Source: Christiangramia flava JLT2011
Lineage (GTDB): Bacteria; Bacteroidota; Bacteroidia; Flavobacteriales; Flavobacteriaceae
Reading direction: 5' to 3'
NCBI RefSeq assembly: GCF_001951155.1
Contig: NZ_CP016359.1
Span: 3,186,001-3,250,000, forward strand
DNA length: 64,000 bases
The translations under genes and the position numbers were made by a program. Below are positions 8,134 through 16,593 of the stretch, piece after piece; the stretch's first letter is position 1, and each line of letters begins with the position of its first letter. The notes beneath the pieces were generated by a model. That model was not told the origin of the DNA. It saw nothing but the letters and a program-made list of their open reading frames with translations, and ran no database searches.

Positions 8134-9903
8134 CTATGGATTTATAATGGTACTGTCCTGCTGAACCGCCGGCGCATTTTGCTGGCGTGTAGCGGTTGAA
8201 TCTACTTCCCCTCTTGCGGGTGTATTGTCAAAATCATCTGAAAAATCGGTATCCTGTGACTGTTCCTGTTCTTCCCAGGAGTTATCATCGCTATCCCCTT
8301 CATCTTCCTCCATCCAGGTATCTTCCGGGCAATCCCCGCAGAATGCCTCATTTTCCCTGATCTCCAGGTAATGTTCTTCCTGGCCTGAAACCAGGATATC
8401 GTTATAATAACTGGAATTCATGTGAAACCTCCCGGTATTCTCATCGGCATACAATATGCTCCCTTCCGGAAGGAATAGGGTAACCTGTACTTCCTGGTCA
8501 CGGAATTTATTCTTCACATTAGTGGAGAAGAAGTTATCCAGCAGGAGTTCATTTCCAACAAAGCTGGTATTGTAAATGATGTCTTCCGCACGGTCACGGG
8601 CATCCTGGTAGTTTTTACCTTCGGCTTTTTTAATGATCTCCAGTTTCCCCACCGAATCTTTGGTAGATTTAATGATCAGCCTGATATCATTGCTGAAGAG
8701 AAGCGGGTTCCCTTGTTCATCTTTCTTAATCACGAAGGGGAAGTTGTCACCTCTCCAGGAATGGCGATAATAGGAATCAGACTCGTCCATTCTCAAATGA
8801 AGTGTATCTGTTACTGTTATCGAGAGTTTTTCGGTCTGTACCACTTCTGCATCAAAAGCCCTGTTGGTAGCCTGGCTAATTCCGATTACTGTAAGACCAA
8901 TAACTGCCAGTAGCCAAAGCCCAAGAAGTGATAATAGCGCAATTCGACCAATAGACTTCAGGTTTCGAACGAGTATCTTCAGTCCAAGAATGAACAGGAA
9001 GAAAAACGGAATCCCGACAGCCAGGAAGGAGAGCAGGGAGATGACCCATAGCGGCGCACCGGTCACCATCATGTCTACATAATCGGTCCACGGGGCATCT
9101 ACAATTCCGAAGGTTCCCACCACGAAAAAAGCGATGAATAAGCCTATGATCACGCTTCCTGCGGTTAGCAACAACATGACGCCAATGAATTTTACGATAA
9201 GTTTCAGACAGAACTTGATAGCGTTACCAAGGTTTGTAGCTGCAGAGCTGGCGCCGGCACGTGCTTTGTTGCCGTATTTCTCATAGTCTACACTTTTTAT
9301 ACTATCTGAAACCTCCTGAAAACCCTCGCGAATCTTTTTTTCGATATTGCTTACGTTTACCTCCTCTCCGCGCATTGAAAGCTTATCAGCTGTGGTTTTT
9401 GCTTCCGGAACAAAGATCCAGAAGGCGATATAGATCAAAATGAAAGCCCCGCTGGAGAAAATGGTGAGCAGCACCCACAGAATTCGCACCCAGATGGCTT
9501 CAATACCCAAATAATGCCCAAGGCCAGATGAAACCCCTCCTACATAACCATGTTCGGTATCTCTGAAAAGTTGCTTCCCGGTAGAGCGACTGGAATTGCT
9601 GCTTGTTCTGGCTTTAGGACCATCCTCAAAGATCTCCTCATCCACCATGTAATCTTCCGGTTGCCCCATTACGGCGATGACTTCTTCCACCTCTTTCATA
9701 CCAATTACCTGGCGGGTATCCTGAACTTTTTCATTGAATAATTCAGCAATACGAGCCTCAATATCTGAGATGATCTCGTCCCGACCCTGCGTCTCCGAAA
9801 AGGATCGTTTAATGGTCTCCAGGTAACGTTGGAGCCTGGCGTAGGCATCTTCATCTATATGAAAGAAAATACCGGCTAAATTTATATTAACTGTCTTATT
9901 CAT
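8134..9903 (-). CDS. PspC-domain membrane protein
   Basis: 589 residues. The N-terminal ~85 residues are a soluble helical module common in Bacteroidota PspC proteins. It is followed by a PspC domain (FRDTEHGYVGGVSSGLGHYL at about 109-128, then a membrane segment ending IFVPEA), further hydrophobic segments around 240-350, and a long polar exported C-terminal region rich in Asp/Gln/Ser. The role is inferred as sensing or stabilising the inner membrane under envelope stress, by analogy with PspC. It overlaps the padR gene by 8 bases, so expression is likely autoregulated through PadR. Confidence 0.88.
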   Translation of the reverse strand: MNKTVNINLAGIFFHIDEDAYARLQRYLETIKRSFSETQGRDEIISDIEARIAELFNEKVQDTRQVIGMKEVEEVIAVMGQPEDYMVDEEIFEDGPKARTSSNSSRSTGKQLFRDTEHGYVGGVSSGLGHYLGIEAIWVRILWVLLTIFSSGAFILIYIAFWIFVPEAKTTADKLSMRGEEVNVSNIEKKIREGFQEVSDSIKSVDYEKYGNKARAGASSAATNLGNAIKFCLKLIVKFIGVMLLLTAGSVIIGLFIAFFVVGTFGIVDAPWTDYVDMMVTGAPLWVISLLSFLAVGIPFFFLFILGLKILVRNLKSIGRIALLSLLGLWLLAVIGLTVIGISQATNRAFDAEVVQTEKLSITVTDTLHLRMDESDSYYRHSWRGDNFPFVIKKDEQGNPLLFSNDIRLIIKSTKDSVGKLEIIKKAEGKNYQDARDRAEDIIYNTSFVGNELLLDNFFSTNVKNKFRDQEVQVTLFLPEGSILYADENTGRFHMNSSYYNDILVSGQEEHYLEIRENEAFCGDCPEDTWMEEDEGDSDDNSWEEQEQSQDTDFSDDFDNTPARGEVDSTATRQQNAPAVQQDSTIINP

Positions 9904-10240
9904 GATTTTTCTTTTTTTGAGAGGTTACGATGTTTACTGCAGATTGTAATTCATCCCAGGTTCCAGTAAGTTCCCTGAGAAATATTTTCCCGGTTTCTGT
10001 AAGCCCATAGTATTTTCTAGGCGGCCCACTGGTAGATTCTTCCCAGCGATAGGAGAGAAGTCCGGCGTTTTTGAGCCTGGTTAGCAAAGGGTAAATCGTG
10101 CCCTCAACCACCAGTAACTTTGCGTCTTTAAGCGTGTCCAGAATTTCTGCGACGTAGGCGTCTTCGTCTCTTAAAATCGAGAGAATGCAGTATTCCAGAA
10201 CACCCTTGCGCATCTGAGCTTTGGTATTTTCAATCTTCAT
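9896..10240 (-). CDS. PadR-family transcriptional regulator
   Basis: 114 residues. Winged-helix PadR fold with VLEYCILSILRDEDAYVAEI and the wing-region signature EGTIYPLLTRLKNAGLL, then PPRKYYGLTETG. PadR proteins are DNA-binding repressors, often released by small ligands or envelope-active compounds. It directly precedes and overlaps pspC, a standard arrangement in Bacteroidota, so its target is probably this operon. No C-terminal ligand extension is present (short PadR-s1 type). Confidence 0.92.
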   Translation of the reverse strand: MKIENTKAQMRKGVLEYCILSILRDEDAYVAEILDTLKDAKLLVVEGTIYPLLTRLKNAGLLSYRWEESTSGPPRKYYGLTETGKIFLRELTGTWDELQSAVNIVTSQKKKNHE

Positions 10241-10309
10241 GTTGTTTGTTTTTGGGTGTAATTGAACTGTTCATTTTTTGATTGATTAATTGATGATTAT
10301 TGATGATGG

Positions 10310-11173
10310 TTAATTGATGTATGTTAATGGATCGATGATCTCGTAATTTGGATTATTTTCCAGTAGGTCCTTCAACACCCCGATATGTGCCTGTCCCATT
10401 TGCAGGTAGATTCTCCTGGCACCGGTTTCCAGCTGGGTATTCAGGATGTTGGAATAGATCTTCAGGTTTCGGTTATAAAATAAACTAATGTATTCTGCCC
10501 CCGCATACTGCTTTTCAGTTTGATCCAGTTGGTGGTAACCAATTCCATTTTCGTCCCATTCTCCATTTTGGACATACGCAGGCAAATTAAAAATGAGTCG
10601 GTGTGTAAGTTCCAGCATTTCCGGCTTATTGATCTCCCTGGTAAAATCATACAGCGACAGACTGTCCTGCTGAACCAGTTTTCCCATCGGCCTGGCTTTC
10701 TGCTGAAGCAATTTCAGCTGTTCTTCGAACTTCTCGTAATGTACACCAGACTTCAGAAGCGATTGCAAGGTGGAATTATCGAAATCAATTCCGTAGATAT
10801 GCTGAAGTTTTAAAGCCTTTCCCAATCTGAAGCCCACCTGGTAGGTTTCGCCCGAACCATACTCGAAATCCTCTAATTTCAGCTTGTCCTTCTTATAGAG
10901 GTTAAAGAGACTGTCACACCATTTTTGTTGCTCGGGTGCAAGTTCTACCATGATCATTTCAGGATCAAAATTTTGGATACTGGAAGTGAGCTGTTCAATG
11001 GACTCCTGCTTAGCCGGGCTGAACATACTGGCCTGTTCACTTCCGTCATCCAGTTGCCCCCAGTGGGCATAACCCACCAGCATGATCTGGATCTTGTCAT
11101 TTGGTTGCTGGGCTTGTGATGAAAAGCCCAGCATGCCAAATACGATGAGTGTTATGATGACTGTTGATTTCAT
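10310..11173 (-). CDS. Exported TraB/DUF5694-like protein
   Basis: 287 residues with a signal peptide ending SSQAQ. Motifs: VGYAHW near residue 33, EMIMVELAPEQQKW near 72-85, and YLQMGQAHIGVL near the C terminus. The pattern of an N-terminal G-x-x-H, a central V-E and a C-terminal G-x-x-H-I resembles the TraB/GumN/ChaN superfamily of putative metal-dependent hydrolases, and DUF5694 is the nearest match I can name. Periplasmic. It shares 4 bases with the DUF4870 gene upstream, so it is translationally coupled in the operon that leads to padR and pspC. Confidence 0.7.
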   Translation of the reverse strand: MKSTVIITLIVFGMLGFSSQAQQPNDKIQIMLVGYAHWGQLDDGSEQASMFSPAKQESIEQLTSSIQNFDPEMIMVELAPEQQKWCDSLFNLYKKDKLKLEDFEYGSGETYQVGFRLGKALKLQHIYGIDFDNSTLQSLLKSGVHYEKFEEQLKLLQQKARPMGKLVQQDSLSLYDFTREINKPEMLELTHRLIFNLPAYVQNGEWDENGIGYHQLDQTEKQYAGAEYISLFYNRNLKIYSNILNTQLETGARRIYLQMGQAHIGVLKDLLENNPNYEIIDPLTYIN

Positions 11174-11670
11174 GCTGTTTCTTCTTTGGTATGATCTACA
11201 GAAATTGATGACGAACCCAGGAAATTGATGCTTAGTGGATACTTGTATGGTTTTCCGTCGCTGGCATTCATTGCCGCCATGATCACAGCAAAAATTTCCA
11301 GTACGAATAAGCCTAATAGCAGTAATCCCAACACCACGATAATGATGAAAAAAGGAAGTGCATCTGAAAAACTGTCTACTTCGAAATGGTGATCATGGAA
11401 GATCCAAAGATGGTCCATAGTCATGCTCACCCCAAAATAGAAAAAGGTGGCAGCGCCTACCGCCAAAAGAAAAACAGTGTATAAAAAAGTGCTAATCTGG
11501 AAGTTCAACGCATTTCTACCGTGTTGATCCACAAACGGATACTGTTTTTTCGCCAGCCATAAGAGCATGGGAAATAGAAAGTTCCCCAGGGGAAAAAAGT
11601 ACTTGGTAAAGACCGATAGATGGAGGACGGCTGCAAGGGTTTTATTCTGATTGATGATTTGTGTGGTCAT
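11170..11670 (-). CDS. DUF4870 membrane protein
   Basis: 166 residues, four hydrophobic segments. It carries the DUF4870 hallmark of a predicted small integral membrane protein: FPLGNFLFPMLLWLAKK followed by DQHGRNALNFQIS, then paired membrane helices. Function unknown. It overlaps the next gene by ATGA and lies 25 bases downstream of a 41-residue membrane gene. These proteins often co-occur with PspC in Gram-positive and Bacteroidota envelope operons. Confidence 0.85.
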   Translation of the reverse strand: MTTQIINQNKTLAAVLHLSVFTKYFFPLGNFLFPMLLWLAKKQYPFVDQHGRNALNFQISTFLYTVFLLAVGAATFFYFGVSMTMDHLWIFHDHHFEVDSFSDALPFFIIIVVLGLLLLGLFVLEIFAVIMAAMNASDGKPYKYPLSINFLGSSSISVDHTKEETA

Positions 11671-11695
11671 TAGATGGTTCTTTAAAAGGATAATA

Positions 11696-11821
11696 CTATA
11701 GAAAAATGGCGCTGAGAAACAATATGTAAATGAGGCTGATGGCCAGGTACATTTTCATTTTCTGAACTTTTAAATGCGCTTCTGGAAGCGCAACTGTTTG
11801 AATGTGAGATGATTTTTTCAT
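11696..11821 (-). CDS. 41-residue single-pass membrane protein
   Basis: ATG at 11819-11821, TAG at 11696-11698. The sequence begins MKKSSHIQTVALPEAHLKVQ and ends with one hydrophobic helix (YLAISLIYILFLSAIFL). It sits 25 bases before the DUF4870 gene and 45 bases after a well-formed Bacteroidota-type promoter, so it is likely the first gene of the operon. No family recognised. Confidence 0.6.
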   Translation of the reverse strand: MKKSSHIQTVALPEAHLKVQKMKMYLAISLIYILFLSAIFL

Positions 11822-11865
11822 GATGTAATTGATTGATGATTTCTATAACCTATTAGGTTCTTATG

Positions 11866-11898
11866 CAAATATATATCTAAAAGAAGGTATTATGCAAA
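11866..11898 (-). promoter_or_regulatory. Bacteroidota-type promoter of the DUF4870-PadR-PspC operon
   Basis: On the minus strand TTTG (11895-11898) is followed after 21 bases by TATATTTG (11866-11873), matching the -33 TTTG and -7 TAnnTTTG consensus of the Bacteroidota main sigma factor. The ATG of the 41-residue gene lies 45 bases downstream. Confidence 0.65.
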
Positions 11899-11980
11899 AC
11901 AAAGTACTTAAATTTAACATTTAATTAAGATTTAGAGATTTCGGAATTCTTAGTAATTTAGAGGAGCCTAAAAAACATAT

Positions 11981-12436
11981 ATGAAATTCACAGCATCCAA
12001 GATCAACCAGTTCGTAATGCTCAAATTGCCAAGCGCATGGTTATGCGGTGTACGCGTAAAAGCCATAGATAATACCGAGTGTGAGGTAGGTGTTACGCAT
12101 CGCTGGATCAATCAGAACCCTTTTCGTTCCATGTATTTTGCAGTCCAGGCTATGGCAGCGGAACTAAGCACCGGGGCCCTGGTAATGTCGAAAATACAAC
12201 AGGAGGGAAAGCAGATTTCGATGCTCGTGGCTCAGAATAAATCGGTTTTTAAAAAGAAAGCCACCGGAAAGATCAGGTTCAAATGTTATGATGGCCAGAA
12301 GATCACCGAAGCCGTGCAAAAAACTATACAAACCGGGCAGGGGCAAACCTGTTGGATGACTTCCATAGGTACCAATTCTGATGGGGTTGAAGTATCGGTT
12401 TTTGAATTCGAATGGACCGTTAAATTGAAATCCTGA
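11981..12436 (+). CDS. DUF4442 hot-dog-fold protein (thioesterase-like)
   Basis: 151 residues. The family signature is visible in the central helix with NPFRSMYFAVQAMAAELSTG (about residues 46-65) and the following strands. DUF4442 proteins share the hot-dog fold of acyl-CoA thioesterases; the substrate is unknown. It is 61 bases upstream of the AIM24 gene on the same strand and may be co-transcribed. Confidence 0.82.
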   Translation: MKFTASKINQFVMLKLPSAWLCGVRVKAIDNTECEVGVTHRWINQNPFRSMYFAVQAMAAELSTGALVMSKIQQEGKQISMLVAQNKSVFKKKATGKIRFKCYDGQKITEAVQKTIQTGQGQTCWMTSIGTNSDGVEVSVFEFEWTVKLKS

Positions 12437-12497
12437 TGTAACAAATCTCCATTTTCAGTAACCTATAATAAATCATTTGTCAATCAAAACCACGAAA

Positions 12498-13298
12498 ATG
12501 AATGCACACGAAATAGATTACGAGATATTTGGGGAAGAAATGCAGTATGTCGAACTGGAACTGGACCCTCAGGAAGCAGCGATCGCCGAAGCGGGTAATT
12601 TTATGATGATGGACGACGGCATCAGGATGGATACCATCTTTGGTGACGGTTCTAAACAGGATGAAGGTTTTCTCGGTAAGATACTGGGTGCTGGAAAACG
12701 CCTGCTTACCGGTGAAAGTCTTTTTATGACGGTATTTTCCAATATTGGTTCCGGAAAAAAGAAGATCAGCTTTGCCTCGCCGTACCCCGGAAAGATTATT
12801 CCTATTGACCTTACTCGTTTCAACGGTAAGTTCATTTGCCAGAAGGATGCATTTCTCTGTGCAGCGAAAGGAGTTTCCATTGGTATCGAGTTTAGCAGGA
12901 AACTGGGAAGAGGATTTTTTGGAGGTGAAGGTTTCATCATGCAGAAAGTTGAGGGAGATGGGATGGCTTTTGTCCATGCCGGCGGAACTATGGCAAAAAA
13001 AGAACTAGCTCCGGGCGAACGCCTTCGGGTAGATACGGGTTGTATCATCGGGTTTACGCAAACCGTGGATTATGATATTGAATTTGTTGGTGGTATTCGG
13101 AATACGATCTTTGGTGGAGAAGGTTTATTCTTCGCCACGCTTACCGGTCCTGGAACGGTTTATATCCAGTCCCTGCCATTTAGCCGACTTGCGAACAGGG
13201 TGTTACAGGCGGCTCCCCAGTGCGGAGGTAAAGATAAGGGCGAGGGCAGTATTTTAGGAGGTTTAGGCGATATCATCAGCGGGGATAATCGATTTTAA
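12498..13298 (+). CDS. AIM24-family (TIGR00266) protein
   Basis: 266 residues from the ATG at 12498; a TTG at 12477 is in frame but the family normally begins at this [13 protein letters not shown] N terminus. Signature segments: [11 protein letters not shown] (about 29-39), the glycine-rich run [14 protein letters not shown], and [14 protein letters not shown] near the C terminus. AIM24 proteins form a beta-prism; bacterial function is unknown, though a mitochondrial relative affects inner-membrane organisation. Cytoplasmic by sequence. Confidence 0.9.
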   Translation: MNAHEIDYEIFGEEMQYVELELDPQEAAIAEAGNFMMMDDGIRMDTIFGDGSKQDEGFLGKILGAGKRLLTGESLFMTVFSNIGSGKKKISFASPYPGKIIPIDLTRFNGKFICQKDAFLCAAKGVSIGIEFSRKLGRGFFGGEGFIMQKVEGDGMAFVHAGGTMAKKELAPGERLRVDTGCIIGFTQTVDYDIEFVGGIRNTIFGGEGLFFATLTGPGTVYIQSLPFSRLANRVLQAAPQCGGKDKGEGSILGGLGDIISGDNRF

Positions 13299-13432
13299 TA
13301 TGTTAAAATAGTTTCTGAAAACAGCACTTTTGAGGATAATTCGCTATATTACAACATCCGAAAAATCTGTTTGCCTATTGTAAACTTCTACGCATTTATC
13401 AACCTAACTTTAACTTAAATCAGTATCAAATT

Positions 13433-13630
13433 ATGGCGAGAGCGATGTTTGAATACACCAAAATTGTACTTGACAAGGTCAGTTTTGATGCAAACTTGTT
13501 CTGCAAAGAGGTTAAAAAGGCAATTCAACGTTTATTACCTCATGAAATTGAGGAATTAAGACTTTGGATTATCGCACTAACCAGGCAGAATCCAGAATTA
13601 AATCAATGTTTAATTTATTTAAATACTTAA
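13433..13630 (+). CDS. 65-residue conserved hypothetical protein
   Basis: Small soluble protein, largely helical, with KIVLDKVSFDANLFCKEVKK then LLPHEIEELRLWI. I recall similar short proteins in many Flavobacteriia but no function. The frame also allows an ATG four codons later (MFEYTK), which may be the true start. A bidirectional terminator starts at the base after the stop codon, supporting the gene. Confidence 0.72.
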   Translation: MARAMFEYTKIVLDKVSFDANLFCKEVKKAIQRLLPHEIEELRLWIIALTRQNPELNQCLIYLNT

Positions 13631-13656
13631 AAAAAGCGGCTTTTTAGCCGCTTTTT
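13631..13656 (+). terminator. Bidirectional terminator between the 65-residue gene and oxyR
   Basis: Ten-base stem aaaaagcggc (13631-13640) and gccgcttttt (13647-13656), loop ttttta, T-runs both ways. It serves the convergent genes on both sides; oxyR ends at 13659. Confidence 0.9.
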
Positions 13657-13658
13657 AA

Positions 13659-14615
13659 TTAATGAGAAAGTTCTTTTTGACGTTTTAGAGGGCTGATGAT
13701 CTGCACGTTCTGAAAGGTGATCGCGCCTTTGACCACGCCGGCAATAGTACTTCTTATTGCCTCAATAATCTGCATCTTCAGTTCGCTGCGATTGTAAATA
13801 AGACTTACTTCCCTGGCCGGTACCGGATCTTTGAACATTTTCAGATTTTTTTTCTCACTCTCGTGCAGGTCCAGCGTATGCAGGTAAGGCAACAAGGTCA
13901 TGCCGAGACCTTCGTTGGCCAGTTTCACAAGTGTTTCAAAACTACCGCTTTCTAACTGAAGCTGATCTTCATCATATTCTCGAGAAGCTTTGCAAAGGTT
14001 GATGATACCATCTTTAAAACAATGCCCGTCCTCCAGTAATAGCAATTCGTTGATATCCAAGTCGTTCACTTCCAGCTTTCCCATGCCGGATAAAGGGTGA
14101 TTTTCGGGAATATAGGCTACAAACGGTTCATAATATAGAGCGTTTTCTTTAATACCTTCGATTTTTAACGGAGTTGCCGCTATGGCTGCATCTAAATGAC
14201 CTTCCTTTAATTTTTCGAGGATCGCTTCGGTATGTAGTTCTTCAATCTTAAGTTTGACCTTCGGATATTTTTTCATGAAATGCCCAATAAACATCGGGAG
14301 TAGTGTGGGCATTACCGTGGGAATCACTCCCAGCCTGAAAACTCCTCCTATAAATCCTTTCTGTTGGTCTACGATATCCTGTATACGATCGCTTTCATTC
14401 ACAATATTCCGTGCCTGCTGAACGATCTTTTCGCCCACCTCTGTCAACTGTATCGGTTTTTTGGACCGGTCAAAAATGGTTACTTCCAGTTCTTCTTCCA
14501 GTTTCTGGATCTGCATGCTCAATGTAGGCTGGGTTACAAAAACCTTTTGGGCGGCTTTCGTAAAGTTCTTATGTTCTGCTACCGCAAGGACATAGTGGAG
14601 TTGGGTAATAGTCAT
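13659..14615 (-). CDS. oxyR: Hydrogen-peroxide-sensing LysR regulator OxyR
   Basis: 318 residues. The N-terminal LysR helix-turn-helix covers residues 1-60 (NFTKAAQKVFVTQPTLSMQI). The effector domain contains LEDGHCFKDGIINLC with cysteines at 199 and 208, the same spacing as the peroxide-reactive pair of E. coli OxyR, followed by the conserved SGSFETLVKLANEGLGMTLLP. It should activate peroxide-defence genes upon disulfide formation; none of the classic targets (katG, ahpC) is next to it. It begins just after a TAAATTTG box. Confidence 0.93.
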   Translation of the reverse strand: MTITQLHYVLAVAEHKNFTKAAQKVFVTQPTLSMQIQKLEEELEVTIFDRSKKPIQLTEVGEKIVQQARNIVNESDRIQDIVDQQKGFIGGVFRLGVIPTVMPTLLPMFIGHFMKKYPKVKLKIEELHTEAILEKLKEGHLDAAIAATPLKIEGIKENALYYEPFVAYIPENHPLSGMGKLEVNDLDINELLLLEDGHCFKDGIINLCKASREYDEDQLQLESGSFETLVKLANEGLGMTLLPYLHTLDLHESEKKNLKMFKDPVPAREVSLIYNRSELKMQIIEAIRSTIAGVVKGAITFQNVQIISPLKRQKELSH

Positions 14616-14634
14616 GTAGTCACAATTTATAGTG

Positions 14635-14642
14635 CAAATTTA
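14635..14642 (-). promoter_or_regulatory. Candidate -7 box of oxyR
   Basis: TAAATTTG on the minus strand matches TAnnTTTG exactly and lies 19 bases before the oxyR start codon. No convincing -33 TTTG at the expected distance was found, so this is a partial match. Confidence 0.4.
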
Positions 14643-14693
14643 AATAGATTTTTCTTATATGATTAAAATTTTAAGTTTGTTTTATCTATAAAA

Positions 14694-14721
14694 AAATGGC
14701 CGCTGATACCAGCGGCCATTT
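14694..14721 (-). terminator. Terminator of the DUF2141 gene
   Basis: Perfect 12-base stem aaatggccgctg (14694-14705) and cagcggccattt (14710-14721) with loop atac. On the minus strand it is followed by a T-run, placing it 15 bases after the stop of the DUF2141 gene. Confidence 0.9.
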
Positions 14722-14736
14722 GTGAGGAATTAATTT

Positions 14737-15168
14737 TTATAACCTGATCTCCATTTCCAGTTTTTCCTGGTGAAAATCAAATTTACAGTCTTCCCAGTTT
14801 GGTGGGCCATAAGACATTGCATTACCGCTGCCTCCATAGTCTTCCAGAGGCATTCCGTTGGCATCGAAATCCATTTGTTTATTGCCATTTTTGTCGTGAT
14901 ACAGAACGATGGCGTAAGTGCCTTCAGGAACATTTTCAAAGGTAGCCTCTGCAACACCGTTTTCGATTTTAGACATAGCGTGGAACTTGGGTGCGTGGCT
15001 TAGAAAATTATCTTTTTGGTATAAAGCCAGTAAGACTTCCCCTTGGTCGCTGGATACATTAGGGATGCTGACGTGAATAGTCCCGGGTTTCAGGGAGTCG
15101 TTGGTTTCGGATTGAGCAAAGAGTACAGATCCTGTTAAAAAGGCAAGGAGTAAGGCGATTGTTTTCAT
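14737..15168 (-). CDS. Exported DUF2141 protein
   Basis: 143 residues with a signal peptide ending LFAQ. DUF2141 features are the beta-sandwich strands around GEVLLALYQKDNF, the segment FENVPEGTYAIVLYHDKNGN and a C-terminal DYGGSGNAMSYGPPNWED. Proteins of this family are periplasmic and of unknown role. It is monocistronic, closed by its own terminator. Confidence 0.88.
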   Translation of the reverse strand: MKTIALLLAFLTGSVLFAQSETNDSLKPGTIHVSIPNVSSDQGEVLLALYQKDNFLSHAPKFHAMSKIENGVAEATFENVPEGTYAIVLYHDKNGNKQMDFDANGMPLEDYGGSGNAMSYGPPNWEDCKFDFHQEKLEMEIRL

Positions 15169-15220
15169 AATGGTAAGTTTTAAATTCCTTTCAAACCTAC
15201 GCCTGCTTTACCTGATTTTT

Positions 15221-15245
15221 AAAAAGCATTGACCGAATTGTCAAT
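15221..15245 (-). terminator. Weak terminator after the MoxR/DUF58 operon
   Basis: On the minus strand attgac (15240-15245 complement) pairs with gtcaat (15228-15233 complement) around a 6-base loop and is followed by gcttttt. Only a six-base AT-rich stem, so moderate support. Confidence 0.45.
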
Positions 15246-15261
15246 TTTTGCTGCTGAATTG

Positions 15262-16593
15262 TTACAATAAGCCTCGCGCCTTGATTTCAAGGTATTTGTT
15301 AATGCTGGAAGTGCTGAGATCTTTTGGTTTGGTAAGAACGGCCTGTATTCCGTGTTTCTGAAGTTCTGAAAGCATCAGTTTTTTGTCCTGCACGAATTGT
15401 TCGGCCATGACCTGATGGGCACTTTCGGTAAGATTGTTGGCAGGTTCTTCAGTTAATTTAAGCACTTCGGTATTTTCAAAAAAGATCACTACCAATAAAT
15501 GTTTTTTAGCGATGGCTTTAAGATAAGGCAATTGGCGTTTTAAAGACGAAATATGCTCAAAATTGGTATATAGCATTAAAAGGCTTCGGTTGGGAACCCT
15601 TTTCCGGATCCTGGAATACAAGAAGCCGAAATCACTATCCAGGAAATCGGTTTTCAAATTGTAAAGCAGTTCCATGATCTGGTTGAGCTGGGAATAGCGG
15701 GAATTGGCTTTCAGGAAAAGGTCCAGATTTTTAGAAAAAGCCATGAATCCCACGCGATCCTTTTTCTTCAGGGCTACATTCGAAAAAGCCAGGCTGCTGT
15801 TAATGGCATAATCCAGCAGGCTCAAGCCTTCAAAAGGCATTTTCATAAGTCGGCCGCCATCAATAATAGAATAGACCGGTTGTGCTTTTTCATCCTGGAA
15901 CTGGTTGACCATCAGTCTGGAATGTTTCGCAGAAGCTTTCCAGTTAATGGTACGAACATCGTCGCCGCGAACATATTCCTTGATTTGTTCAAACTCCATG
16001 GTATGACCAATCCGCCTGATTTTTTTCAGGCCATACTGTGGGACCTTCCGGTCACTAGCCAGGAAATCCAGTTTTTTCATCTGGATGAAGGACGGGTAAA
16101 CTTTTACTTCCTGATCTTTATTGAAAACATAACGTCTTTTCACCAGTTTCAGGAATGTAGCTGCGAAAACGTTCATATTCCCAAAAATATACACACCGCG
16201 CTGCACCGGTCTTAAAAGGTATTCGAACTGGTACGCTCCCCGGGCTGGTAACAGGAACTTTTTCAGGAAATCCCTTTTCTGAAACTGTACCGGGATCTCA
16301 TCGATAACTTCCGTTGAAATGGGGAAATTATAGCGATTCCTAATGCTCACCTGAACGATGTTTTCATCAGAATTAGAGAATTTTTCCGGTAGAATTCTTT
16401 CCGCAATCATTCCATTTTCCCGGTAGAGTAGGACGATCTCGGCCAATAGGATCACAACCAGGGCAGCGGTTAAGATCCAGGTTACAGGATATAACGGGCT
16501 GAACCAGAATGAAACCAAAAAGAGCAGCGAAATGCCGAATAGGGCGTAAAACAGCCTGGAACTTAAATATAATGATCGCAGGAATTTCAGCAC
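15262..16593 (-). CDS. DUF58 protein partner of MoxR ATPase
   Basis: 443 residues. Two N-terminal membrane helices (about 12-60) are followed by a beta-rich region and the DUF58 core with the signature GDDVRTINWKASAKHSRLMV near residue 210-229, which leads into a von Willebrand A-like domain (YSIIDGGRLM). It shares one base with the moxR stop codon, so translation is coupled. DUF58 proteins are regular partners of MoxR AAA+ ATPases; the pair is thought to act on folding or assembly of membrane or periplasmic targets. Confidence 0.9.
   Translation of the reverse strand: MLKFLRSLYLSSRLFYALFGISLLFLVSFWFSPLYPVTWILTAALVVILLAEIVLLYRENGMIAERILPEKFSNSDENIVQVSIRNRYNFPISTEVIDEIPVQFQKRDFLKKFLLPARGAYQFEYLLRPVQRGVYIFGNMNVFAATFLKLVKRRYVFNKDQEVKVYPSFIQMKKLDFLASDRKVPQYGLKKIRRIGHTMEFEQIKEYVRGDDVRTINWKASAKHSRLMVNQFQDEKAQPVYSIIDGGRLMKMPFEGLSLLDYAINSSLAFSNVALKKKDRVGFMAFSKNLDLFLKANSRYSQLNQIMELLYNLKTDFLDSDFGFLYSRIRKRVPNRSLLMLYTNFEHISSLKRQLPYLKAIAKKHLLVVIFFENTEVLKLTEEPANNLTESAHQVMAEQFVQDKKLMLSELQKHGIQAVLTKPKDLSTSSINKYLEIKARGLL

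Noticed and set aside
10260..10330. Repeated ttgatgat-like units between the padR and TraB-like genes
   Set aside because: Irregular and low complexity; spacing is not constant, so it is not a CRISPR array or a defined repeat.
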